Positions 1 through 5,775 are shown, counted from the stretch's first letter. The stretch is DNA of 7,026 nucleotides from UBA9653 sp014859835 (GCA_014859835.1 JACZKW010000011.1:1-7026); one strand, 5' to 3'. Made by a program: numbers and translations. Notes: a model not told the origin generated them from the letters alone.

Positions 1-94
1 CAGATGCCTCGGGCAGCTGCTTATCAGGATCGATCAGCGTCATATGCATCTTGTGATCCTTCAATGTCTCGAGGATATATTGTTTGACGCTCAG
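1..94 (-). CDS. Geranylgeranylglyceryl phosphate synthase, N-terminal 31 codons (partial)
   Basis: This is the 5' end of a gene that runs off the window. The frame reads SVKQYILETLKDHK and then MHMTLIDPDKQLPEAS. The TLIDPDKQ segment is the hallmark first beta strand of the GGGP synthase/PcrB TIM-barrel family, which joins geranylgeranyl diphosphate to sn-glycerol-1-phosphate, the first committed ether-lipid step in archaea. The frame has no ATG, GTG or TTG upstream of Ser2 for at least 15 codons. The best start is a CTG at 94..92, six bases after GGAGG and overlapping the UbiA stop as CTGA. Internal ATGs (codons 16 and 18) would delete the N-terminal helix. The upstream neighbour encodes a probable DGGGP synthase, the next enzyme in the pathway, which supports the identity. 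The family call is strong despite the short fragment; the CTG start is inferred. Confidence 0.85.
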   Translation of the reverse strand, partial: MSVKQYILETLKDHKMHMTLIDPDKQLPEAS

Positions 95-939
95 ATTATC
101 CCTCCAAAAAGAAATGCAATCAATGCGACTAGCATGGCCAACTTGGCCACCTTCTGCCCTCTTTTTGGGTCGGCGAAATGAATCGTCTCGCAATATATAA
201 AAATTGCATCCGAAACCAGCACTATAGGCACATAGTATATCGACAGAAGCTCCTGCATATAGGGAACTGGACTGAGCAGGACGGCACCGATGAATGATAA
301 TGAGGCCACGAATCCCGCATTCCTTGCCCCTATCCTCATCGGTAGAGTGAGTCGGATCCCTCTGTCCCCCTGCACATCCTGAATATCCTTCACAATCTCT
401 CTGCCCAGAGTTGCCAGGAACGCCAATGCACCCAATATCCACGCGACCTCCATCCGGTCTACAGCCGCGCCGCCGAATAGGAAGAGAGCACCGGTCAGCC
501 AACTGATCGCGAGGTTACCTGCAAGTCCTTCGCGCTTCAGGCTCACCTCGTATGAAATCATGAATAATATTGATGTGAGGACTATTCCGAGGGACCACAG
601 ATTGATGAAGGAGCTGAGGATGATCGCTATCGAGAAGGATACCACAGAGAGTATCAACGCAGATCTTGGCGATACCAGCCCTCGGGGGATCGGACGTTCA
701 GGGTGCGCTGTCTTGTCGATCTCCCGATCGAAATAGTCGTTCAATGAGTTGCCAGCACCCGTGAAGAAGATGACTACGAGCAGCGAGAAGAGCACCTCGG
801 AACCATAGTCAAGGAATTCCTCGGGGCCCACGCATATGATCGATGCGAGCAATGTCCCGGCCGCACCCATGAGGCAATTCGCGGGCCGGAGCAGACGGAA
901 TAGACCTTCAATGGGCTTCCGCTCAATCCGATTCGCCAT
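91..939 (-). CDS. UbiA-family prenyltransferase, probable digeranylgeranylglyceryl phosphate (DGGGP) synthase
   Basis: This integral membrane enzyme probably transfers a second geranylgeranyl chain onto GGGP, the second ether-lipid step. From the ATG at 939 it has 282 residues, the usual family length, with 7 to 9 hydrophobic segments. The first Asp-rich motif is N67-D-x-x-D71-x-x-x-D75, followed by HPERPIPRG; the second is D185-x-x-D188-x-x-x-D192 in the cytoplasmic loop. Both bind Mg-diphosphate in UbiA enzymes. The N-terminal RPANCLMGAAG resembles other archaeal DGGGP synthases. The open frame extends to 1050, but that would overlap the divergent protease gene, add an untypical 37-residue extension and lie upstream of the TATA box at 961-970, so I chose the ATG at 939. 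The overlapping GGGP synthase gene favours DGGGP synthase over other UbiA roles such as quinone or heme prenylation. Confidence 0.88.
   Translation of the reverse strand: MANRIERKPIEGLFRLLRPANCLMGAAGTLLASIICVGPEEFLDYGSEVLFSLLVVIFFTGAGNSLNDYFDREIDKTAHPERPIPRGLVSPRSALILSVVSFSIAIILSSFINLWSLGIVLTSILFMISYEVSLKREGLAGNLAISWLTGALFLFGGAAVDRMEVAWILGALAFLATLGREIVKDIQDVQGDRGIRLTLPMRIGARNAGFVASLSFIGAVLLSPVPYMQELLSIYYVPIVLVSDAIFIYCETIHFADPKRGQKVAKLAMLVALIAFLFGGII
100..105 (-). promoter_or_regulatory. Shine-Dalgarno site for the GGGP synthase gene
   Basis: GGAGGG lies on the minus strand inside the last codons of the UbiA gene. It leaves five bases (six counted from GGAGG) before the CTG at 94..92, normal spacing for a ribosome binding site. 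It is the main evidence that translation of the downstream gene begins at the CTGA overlap. Gly-Gly codons of UbiA (GGA GGG) also encode it, so part of the match could be coincidental. Confidence 0.6.
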
Positions 940-960
940 CAATGATGTCAGATAATGCCC

Positions 961-970
961 GGATATAAGA
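961..970 (-). promoter_or_regulatory. TATA-like promoter element of the UbiA-GGGP synthase operon
   Basis: The minus strand reads TCTTATATCC. Its centre lies about 26 bases upstream of the A of the ATG at 939, which would place transcription initiation at or within a base or two of the start codon (leaderless). This supports the 282-residue start over the longer frame. No Shine-Dalgarno site precedes this ATG. Confidence 0.5.
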
Positions 971-1007
971 CTTTTCGTAAATGCTGGCAGTGGGATTACG
1001 TACAAAG

Positions 1008-1017
1008 TCTTATGTAG
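1008..1017 (+). promoter_or_regulatory. Weak TATA-like promoter element of the M50 protease gene
   Basis: The plus strand has TCTTATGTAG centred about 29 bases before the ATG at 1042. It diverges from the UbiA promoter in the same 102-bp intergenic region. The match is imperfect (a G interrupts the A/T run), so this is a tentative call. With no clear Shine-Dalgarno site, leaderless initiation is likely. Confidence 0.35.
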
Positions 1018-1041
1018 TGATGCCATGTTGGGCAGAATACC

Positions 1042-2874
1042 ATGGTACAATCCGCCCCGCCAGATGCTTCAAAAGAGATAGAATTTGTGAAGGGTCTGGT
1101 GGCCAGACACTTCCCTGTCTACGATGTACGCATCAGCTATGACGTCGTGCAGTTCTTCTGCAAGATTGATGAATCCATACTAGAAGTGGAGTTTGAGACC
1201 CTACGAGAGGAAATGGCTCCTCACGGATTCATTCCAATGGTCACCTACGAGAAGGGCGAGCACATAATCATGGTGGGAAGAAAGCCCCCCGCAAAGTACA
1301 AGAGCATCTACGTGAACCTTGCGATGCTGGTCATCACGTTCCTTGCGATGATGCTCGCCGGAGTACTCGGCTGGGCATCCTATGCGGACGTGCCGGGAGA
1401 CGAGACTTTCTCCGTGGAAAACATACTCGTGGGAACACTCGTGTTCACGTTGCCATTGATGGCCATCTTGGGAGTTCATGAGCTCGGCCATTTCTTCATG
1501 GCACGCAAGAGGAAGGTCGCCGCGTCGCTGCCTTTCTTCATACCTTCGATTCCACCATTGGGTACCTTTGGGGCGTTCATATCCCTGCGGGATCCGATAC
1601 CGAACCGGAAGGCCCTCCTGGAGATAGGTGTCGCAGGACCGCTTGCAGGATTGGCAGTGGCGATACCACTGGCAATCCTTGGTCTCATACTCACGAACGC
1701 CGAGGCTCGCCCGATTCCAGAGGACCTGGGTACTGGCACCGTGGCAAGCATCTCTTTCCCAATGATATATCTCTGGCTCGAACAATTATTCCCTATCAAG
1801 GGAGACTATCTCCTTCATCCGACTGCGTTCGCAGCATGGGTAGGATTCCTCGTGACCGCCTTGAACCTCCTTCCCGCAGGTCAGCTTGATGGTGGACACA
1901 TCGCAAGGGCTCTCCTCGGGAAAAAGGCCAAGTATGCGAGCTGGGTCACAATCGCAGCACTTATCGCGATGTCGATATTCTACATATCTTGGATGTTCTT
2001 CGCAATACTGATATTATTCCTTGGCTCGAAGCACCCACCACCGCTCAATGATATCAACAAGCTCGATCTCAAGAGGAAGGTCATAGGCTCTTTCGCGTTC
2101 GTCATATTGGTCATTGCGTTCGTCCCTGTACCCATGTCGATAATAACTCCTGATTACACATATGGCATGGAATCTGTGGATTATTCGACGAACGCTACGA
2201 TCATACCGGGCGAATCCGTGATATTCACTATCTTTGTCGAGAATCTCGGCAACACGAAAAACAACATCTCCTTCGAGAAAGCGTCATCACCACAGGGGTG
2301 GGCAGTCTCGTTCAAGCTATCCACTGACCCCGATGATGCTTACTCTGAGATCTACCCGCTCGTGCTGAACAACTCGCAGAATGCCACGATGAACGTCATG
2401 ATAGAATCGGACCCGGGCACTCCCATCGGTAACTACACGGTCTCGATTGAAGGATCGGCACCGGCCTCGGAAGAGGTGGCGAGTTATACGGGCACGATGG
2501 AATTCCACATCAACGTCATCCTGCCATCATTGACATTCTCGCTGCAGGACGACGGACAGACGGTAGCAATCGCATCCAGTGCCAATTACACGATTCAGGT
2601 CAATAACACTGGCATCGTCGATGTCACGATAACCATGTCCATAAGGGACCTGCCAGCATATGTCGCGGCAGTTATCGGTGTTGTCGGCTCAGAAGAATCG
2701 AACTGGTCCTCAACAAGCTTGGAAGTCACGGTTCCAGCGGAGGGGAACATCACTCTCGTCGCCGTGTTCTTCGTATTGAATGATGCAACCCTGGGAACGC
2801 AGTACGCAACGATAGAATCGACTTACCAGGACTTGCTGCTCGAAGAGACGGTCATATCAATGGTAATCGAGTGA
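1042..2874 (+). CDS. EGY/S2P-type M50 intramembrane metalloprotease with a C-terminal Ig-like extracellular region
   Basis: The predicted 610-residue membrane protease has a soluble N-terminal domain (about 1-88), as in EGY-type and archaeal site-2-protease relatives, then a hydrophobic core (segments near 91-112, 127-145, 190-218, 262-278, 302-327 and 348-366). The zinc motif HELGH is at 146-150. The third ligand lies in NLLPAGQLDGGH (275-286, Asp283). SLPFFIPSIPPLGTFGAFI (162-180) and the AGPLAG motif (198-203) are also typical of this branch. After the last helix comes about 240 residues with two probable beta-sandwich repeats (about 380-492 and 494-610), both with VxNxG turns (VENLGN, VNNTGI) like NEW3/CARDB-type domains, and at least eight N-x-S/T sequons. 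These suggest an outside location and possible N-glycosylation. Site-2 proteases cut membrane-embedded substrates, but no substrate or anti-sigma partner is visible nearby. The C-terminal domain may recruit substrate or bind envelope material; that is inference. Confidence 0.9.
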   Translation: MVQSAPPDASKEIEFVKGLVARHFPVYDVRISYDVVQFFCKIDESILEVEFETLREEMAPHGFIPMVTYEKGEHIIMVGRKPPAKYKSIYVNLAMLVITFLAMMLAGVLGWASYADVPGDETFSVENILVGTLVFTLPLMAILGVHELGHFFMARKRKVAASLPFFIPSIPPLGTFGAFISLRDPIPNRKALLEIGVAGPLAGLAVAIPLAILGLILTNAEARPIPEDLGTGTVASISFPMIYLWLEQLFPIKGDYLLHPTAFAAWVGFLVTALNLLPAGQLDGGHIARALLGKKAKYASWVTIAALIAMSIFYISWMFFAILILFLGSKHPPPLNDINKLDLKRKVIGSFAFVILVIAFVPVPMSIITPDYTYGMESVDYSTNATIIPGESVIFTIFVENLGNTKNNISFEKASSPQGWAVSFKLSTDPDDAYSEIYPLVLNNSQNATMNVMIESDPGTPIGNYTVSIEGSAPASEEVASYTGTMEFHINVILPSLTFSLQDDGQTVAIASSANYTIQVNNTGIVDVTITMSIRDLPAYVAAVIGVVGSEESNWSSTSLEVTVPAEGNITLVAVFFVLNDATLGTQYATIESTYQDLLLEETVISMVIE

Positions 2875-2876
2875 TA

Positions 2877-3866
2877 TCAGAGGCGCTCCAATATCGAGAA
2901 ATGCCGAGTCAATGAACGATGCACCCACAGTGGATGCGTTTCCACGGTTGCAAATCCATCCACAGATGAGATCATAGATTCGTCGGGCTTGGCGAGCACC
3001 ACACGCGACCCTTTCTCAAGTATCTCACCGAAGGACGCGACTGATCGGGCATATAACGAATCGAGGCTTTCCCCATTGGTGCTGGTGGAGCGACCATATG
3101 GAGGGTCGGTTGCTATACCGTCTACAGGGCCTACGACGTCTTTCAGATGACCGACGTCGCATACGAAGAATTCAGCGCCAACGCCCAAATGAGCCAGATT
3201 CTGCTTCGCACCCGATATCATGTCCTCGGATAGGTCCGAGCCCATGGCGTTCAGGCCAGCCAGTGCCGCCTCGGTGACAATAGCACCTGTCCCGCAGAAC
3301 GGGTCAAGGACATTGCCTCCATCTCTGACACGAGTGAGGTTGACCATCGCCCTCGCGAATTTCGGATGAACCGAAATGGGATAGGTGAAAGGGAGGTACC
3401 TGTTCTTGCGCTTCTCGAACGATGGGCGATCGACCGAGCCGATCAACCGTCCCAGGTACAGTCGCCTCGATGACACGATCCTCAGCTCGGATCGAGGAGA
3501 ATGAAGATCGACACCACGCCCCTTGCCGACTATGCCACCAATCCTGCGAGACAGGTCCTGCAGATCAAGTCCAGCCTTGGGCAGACCCACCTTGGTCGCC
3601 CTCACCCTGATAGGACCTTCGACATCGATTGCCTCAGCCAATGCATCGATGTCCGCGAGATCACAAGACCCTTTGAACTCAGATACATGATGACACAGGG
3701 CCAGCCGGTCAACCAATCGCTCGGGATCGGCCCACGTTTCCAGCACCAATATGCCGTCGTCCTCTGCCACAACGCAAGGATCAGCATCCATGATCGAGGC
3801 GACAGCTCTCGCCTCGGAACGGGCGAGAGACTCGCATTCCATGGACAGTTCGAACAGCAGCTTCAC
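2877..3866 (-). CDS. tRNA (guanine10-N2)-methyltransferase, archaeal Trm-G10/Trm11 type, THUMP domain
   Basis: The product has 329 residues, the usual size for archaeal Trm-G10. The N-terminal half (about 1-145) fits the ferredoxin-like plus THUMP RNA-binding region, including GPIRVRATKVG (84-94). The C-terminal half is a Rossmann methyltransferase: FTYPISVHPKFARAMVNLT leads into motif I DPFCGTGAI (188-196, SAM binding) and motif IV DPPYGRS (254-260), the N2-guanine/N6-adenine signature whose D-P-P-Y binds the target base. The family makes m2G or m2,2G at position 10 of tRNA. The start is GTG at 3866..3864; no ATG, GTG or TTG lies upstream in frame before a stop, and an ATG at 3870 is out of frame. 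A TATA-like box sits about 29 bases upstream. The stop is 2 bp from the converging protease stop. A sister family (THUMP-containing Trm14, m2G6) is less likely given the DPPYGRS motif and length. Confidence 0.88.
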   Translation of the reverse strand: MKLLFELSMECESLARSEARAVASIMDADPCVVAEDDGILVLETWADPERLVDRLALCHHVSEFKGSCDLADIDALAEAIDVEGPIRVRATKVGLPKAGLDLQDLSRRIGGIVGKGRGVDLHSPRSELRIVSSRRLYLGRLIGSVDRPSFEKRKNRYLPFTYPISVHPKFARAMVNLTRVRDGGNVLDPFCGTGAIVTEAALAGLNAMGSDLSEDMISGAKQNLAHLGVGAEFFVCDVGHLKDVVGPVDGIATDPPYGRSTSTNGESLDSLYARSVASFGEILEKGSRVVLAKPDESMISSVDGFATVETHPLWVHRSLTRHFSILERL

Positions 3867-3889
3867 GCATCTGCCAGATGCGCACGTAT

Positions 3890-3899
3890 GCTTTAATCC
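3890..3899 (-). promoter_or_regulatory. TATA-like promoter element of the tRNA methyltransferase gene
   Basis: The minus strand reads GGATTAAAGC, centred about 29 bases before the GTG start at 3866, so a leaderless or nearly leaderless transcript is expected. It lies 4 bases outside the left inverted repeat (3903-3919), so the repeat sits immediately upstream, where an upstream promoter element or regulator could act. Confidence 0.45.
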
Positions 3900-3902
3900 T
3901 TC

Positions 3903-3919
3903 GACTCAGTCGGTTCTGT
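3903..3919 (+). repeat. Left arm of a 17-bp inverted repeat (partner 4254-4270)
   Basis: The arm reads GACTCAGTCGGTTCTGT. It matches the reverse complement of 4254-4270 at 16 of 17 positions. The only mismatch is the central C of GACTCAGTC, which is itself an odd palindrome, so both arms carry the same GACTCAGTC on the plus strand. By my estimate a 16/17 match within about 400 bp is far beyond chance. It lies just upstream of the methyltransferase promoter. Confidence 0.9.
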
Positions 3920-4093
3920 ATAGTTATGAGGTGGTGGTGGTGATGGTGCCTTTTTCCGATGCCACAAGTATCTCACCGATCGCATGTGTAATGTGCATGT
4001 AGCCCGCGTGGGGGGTACGCCCATGGCCATATCCTCCCTCTGATGCTCCACAGAGCAGTCGTGTTCCAGTCGGCATAAACCTGCTGCAGACAA

Positions 4094-4111
4094 CCGTCCC
4101 GGAAGGGATGG
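4094..4111 (+). other. Perfect 7-bp hairpin with a GNRA (GGAA) tetraloop
   Basis: CCGTCCC (4094-4100) pairs with GGGATGG (4105-4111), including one G-U pair when read as plus-strand RNA, around the loop GGAA. GNRA loops are typical of structured RNAs. On the minus strand the loop would be TTCC and the G-U pair would become C-A, so the plus strand folds better. CCTG (4080-4083) can also pair with CAGG (4112-4115) to extend it across a bulge. This alone does not prove a functional RNA. Confidence 0.45.
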
Positions 4112-4253
4112 CAGGAGGCTTGCGGTTCAGCCCCGGCGCGTTCCAGCATGACGTGGTGATGACCCTCTACGACTCAGAGATGGGCGCACGGTCGGAGCTG
4201 AATGGGACGCGTCGATCGGTCGGGCGGTCAAAATGTTCACCACCCGATAATTG

Positions 4254-4270
4254 ACAGAACCGACTCAGTC
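4254..4270 (-). repeat. Right arm of the 17-bp inverted repeat (partner 3903-3919)
   Basis: On the plus strand the arm reads ACAGAACCGACTCAGTC. It includes the radA stop codon (4265-4267) and the last sense codon of radA. The bases outside the two arms (TTC on the left, AGA on the right) show no obvious target-site duplication. The overlap with the stop codon means that either an insertion supplied the end of radA or the arm evolved together with it. Confidence 0.9.
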
Positions 4271-5728
4271 AGATATTCCACCCTCTGAGACCATGAAGAC
4301 TGCCTCTGCCTCTGGCAGGTTGGGTGAGTCGATGAGCCTGGCGATCCTCTTGCCACCTTTGCTCTTGCGCAGGTATATCCTGAATGTCGCGGTGTGGCCC
4401 ACGATATGACCACCTATGGGCCTCGTGGGGTCCCCGAAGAACGCGTCTGGTTTCGCAGATACCTGGTTGGTCACCGCAATCACCGAGTTGTTCTTATCCC
4501 CGAATCGCAGAAGGTCGTGCATGTGCTTGTTGAGCATCTGCTGTCTCTCCGCAAGCGCGCCCCTACCTATGTATTCCGCACGGAAATGCGCGGTCAACGA
4601 ATCGACCACAAGCAGACGCACAGGGTATTCCTTTGATAGTTCAGTCGCCTTGTCGACCAACAGAGTCTGATGGTGGCTGTTGAAGGCCCGCGCGACATGT
4701 ATCTTCTTCAAGATCTCCTCGGGGTCCAAGTCCTGCGCTTCTGACATCTGGACGATCCTCTCAGGTCTGAAAGTCTGCTCCGTGTCTATAATCATCGTGT
4801 GACCGTCCAACCCTCCTTCGTCCACAGGCTTCGTGGTGTTCACGGCCATCTGATGACATAATTGAGTGTTATGAAGGACCGTGGGAAGATTGCCGCCTAT
4901 GAACGAATGCGTCTTCGGGACGACGAGGTCATACACATAGTCGTCGTGGATGAATGGTCGCACTGCTCTGATCTCGTCCCATGAAAGAAGGTCCCGACGC
5001 TCGATGAATCCATCATCATCGTAGCAGTCCTTGCTTGCAGGAATCGCGATGAGGTCCCCGGGCCTCAGCGCCGAAGTCGGGGTCCACGCGATATCACTAT
5101 CCCTCATCGCGAACAATCTATGGGCACCCGTGAGCTCCAGCACTCGACCGCCCTGGGTGACTACCTCGAACATGCGGGAGACGCGCTCGCGATATATCGC
5201 CGCAGCAGGCACCTTCGCCAATGCACCTTCGGACAAACTTGGCACGCGGATGTCGTACAGCGACGCCATCTCACCCGAATCGAACGGCCTCGAACTGTCG
5301 CTCGCGTAGCGTTCATACATCCTAGCAATCGATTCGACGCGTACGGCGCCCGAGCAGGAATATACCAGTTCGGTCTGGCCAGAGACGCACTTGCCGGACC
5401 CGAACTCGCCGAAGAATTCTGTGATAGCCCGGCTCTCGAATCCTCCTCCCATGAGCTCGTCCAACGCCTTCGAGCTCGAACCCAGTTTGGAGATGCTCTT
5501 CCTGCGCTCGAGAAGGACGTCCCCAGTCTCGAATCCACCGACATCGGCGGCTTTCTTGGCCGCCGCGATTATCTTGGCGGCCGTGGACTCCCCTATCTCG
5601 GCAACCTCGGCCAGATTCTTGGGTGAATCTACGGCGATCGTCATGACATCTGTATAGCCAGCCTCTCTGAGCTTCTCAAAGATCGCAGGGCCGACACCAG
5701 GGAGCTTTTCGACATCCTCCTCGGACAT
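4265..5728 (-). CDS. radA: DNA repair and recombination protein RadA, interrupted by an in-frame intein
   Basis: RadA is the archaeal RecA/Rad51 recombinase, which forms ATP-dependent filaments on single-stranded DNA and drives strand exchange. From the ATG at 5728 the precursor has 487 residues; removing the 174-residue intein leaves 313, close to normal. Residues 5-62 form the N-terminal helix-hairpin-helix domain (LPGVGP and IGESTAAKI). GGFETGDVLLERR follows as the linker/polymerisation region. Walker A is GEFGSGK (107-113), completed by Thr288 after splicing to GEFGSGKTQ. Walker B is LLVVDS (Asp376). ARAFNSHHQ, GRGALAERQQ and DAFFGDPTRPIGGH are archaeal RadA signatures, the last near the L2/ATP-cap region. 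A TTG at 5737 would extend the frame by three residues, but its AAGGTG site is too close. The TATA box at 5768-5775 predicts a short leader. The stop lies inside an inverted-repeat arm. Confidence 0.97.
   Translation of the reverse strand: MSEEDVEKLPGVGPAIFEKLREAGYTDVMTIAVDSPKNLAEVAEIGESTAAKIIAAAKKAADVGGFETGDVLLERRKSISKLGSSSKALDELMGGGFESRAITEFFGEFGSGKCVSGQTELVYSCSGAVRVESIARMYERYASDSSRPFDSGEMASLYDIRVPSLSEGALAKVPAAAIYRERVSRMFEVVTQGGRVLELTGAHRLFAMRDSDIAWTPTSALRPGDLIAIPASKDCYDDDGFIERRDLLSWDEIRAVRPFIHDDYVYDLVVPKTHSFIGGNLPTVLHNTQLCHQMAVNTTKPVDEGGLDGHTMIIDTEQTFRPERIVQMSEAQDLDPEEILKKIHVARAFNSHHQTLLVDKATELSKEYPVRLLVVDSLTAHFRAEYIGRGALAERQQMLNKHMHDLLRFGDKNNSVIAVTNQVSAKPDAFFGDPTRPIGGHIVGHTATFRIYLRKSKGGKRIARLIDSPNLPEAEAVFMVSEGGISD
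4868..5389 (-). other. RadA mini-intein (174 residues, no homing endonuclease)
   Basis: The intein replaces the junction between Lys113 and Thr288 of the Walker A motif. Splicing residues are visible: Cys114 first (block A, CVSGQTELVY), block B with T200-x-x-H203 in ELTGAHRLFA, block F DYVYDLVVPKTHSFI with His274, and block G VLHN with His286 and the terminal Asn287, followed by Thr288 as the +1 nucleophile. Only about 55 to 60 residues separate blocks B and F, with no LAGLIDADG motif, so it cannot encode homing. The site matches, from memory, the P-loop site of the Pyrococcus horikoshii RadA intein, and stretches such as MYERYAS, IYRERV and YVYDLVVPKTHSFI resemble that intein. All residues needed for the standard class 1 splicing pathway appear present, so I infer it is active. 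Confidence 0.96.
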
Positions 5729-5767
5729 AGTGATCAAACACCTTCTGAATCAAAACCAGCCGGGCTG

Positions 5768-5775
5768 TTTATAAG
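5768..5775 (-). promoter_or_regulatory. TATA box of radA (symmetrical, may also face the other way)
   Basis: The minus strand reads CTTATAAA, about 40 bases upstream of the ATG at 5728. Initiation about 26 bases downstream would leave a leader of roughly 15 to 20 bases containing AGAAGGTG, a partial Shine-Dalgarno match ending ten bases before the ATG. The TTATAA core is palindromic, so the same box could promote transcription to the right. No operator could be assigned. Confidence 0.6.

Larger units (their letters stand above)
3867..4264. other. 398-bp intergenic block bounded by inverted repeats; possible small element, structured RNA or gene remnant
   Basis: No recognised gene fills this stretch between the methyltransferase start and the radA stop. 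Inside the 17-bp inverted repeat a second match pairs GGTGGTGA (3936-3943) with TCACCACC (4237-4244), so the ends could fold into a long interrupted stem. CGACTCAG occurs three times on the plus strand (3902, 4170, 4261). A hairpin lies at 4094-4111. Two overlapping frames stay open: minus 4076..3924 from an ATG (50 residues, Gly- and His-rich, including GGYGHGRTPHAGYMHITHAI), and plus from about 4003 to 4254, with its first usual start only at the ATG 4108 (48 residues) but strongly G/C-ending codons. Both cannot be typical genes, and I recognise neither. I saw no SRP RNA, RNase P RNA or tRNA signature. Confidence 0.55.

Noticed and set aside
940..1050. A longer UbiA start (up to 1050) adding 37 residues
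   Set aside because: It would overlap the divergent protease gene, extend beyond the TATA-like box at 961-970, and exceed the usual family length; the extension has no recognisable domain.
1201..1785. A 194-codon minus-strand open frame inside the protease gene
   Set aside because: It lies opposite the conserved HELGH and GTFGAFI coding stretch and its translation is low-complexity and His/Arg-rich, as expected of an antisense shadow.
2875..2876. A terminator between the converging protease and methyltransferase genes
   Set aside because: Only 2 bp separate the stops, and I saw no T-run or hairpin around them that would support a specific terminator call.
3893..4093. A 66-codon minus-strand frame rich in Pro and Ser in the intergenic block
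   Set aside because: It runs through the inverted-repeat arm and the GGTGGT repeat, which produces the Pro run, and shows no protein-like pattern; the neighbouring 50-residue frame is the better minus-strand candidate.
4115..4150. A tRNA T-arm (GGTTCA near 4124)
   Set aside because: No TTCRA loop with a matching stem, and no acceptor, D or anticodon arms at the correct distances.
3903..4270. SRP RNA or RNase P RNA
   Set aside because: The paired ends and the GGAA loop suggested SRP RNA, but the conserved AGCAG side of helix 8 and the Alu-domain UGUAA setting are missing. The GACAGAACC near 4253 resembles bacterial RNase P, but the partner conserved regions are absent on both strands.
5120..5626. 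A 168-codon plus-strand open frame across radA and the intein
   Set aside because: It is antisense to well-conserved RadA and intein motifs, with no promoter or recognisable domain.
5729..5737. TTG start for radA three codons upstream of the ATG
   Set aside because: The AAGGTG motif is only one or two bases from the TTG, while the ATG at 5728 has workable spacing and gives the usual MSEEDVEKLPGVGP beginning.
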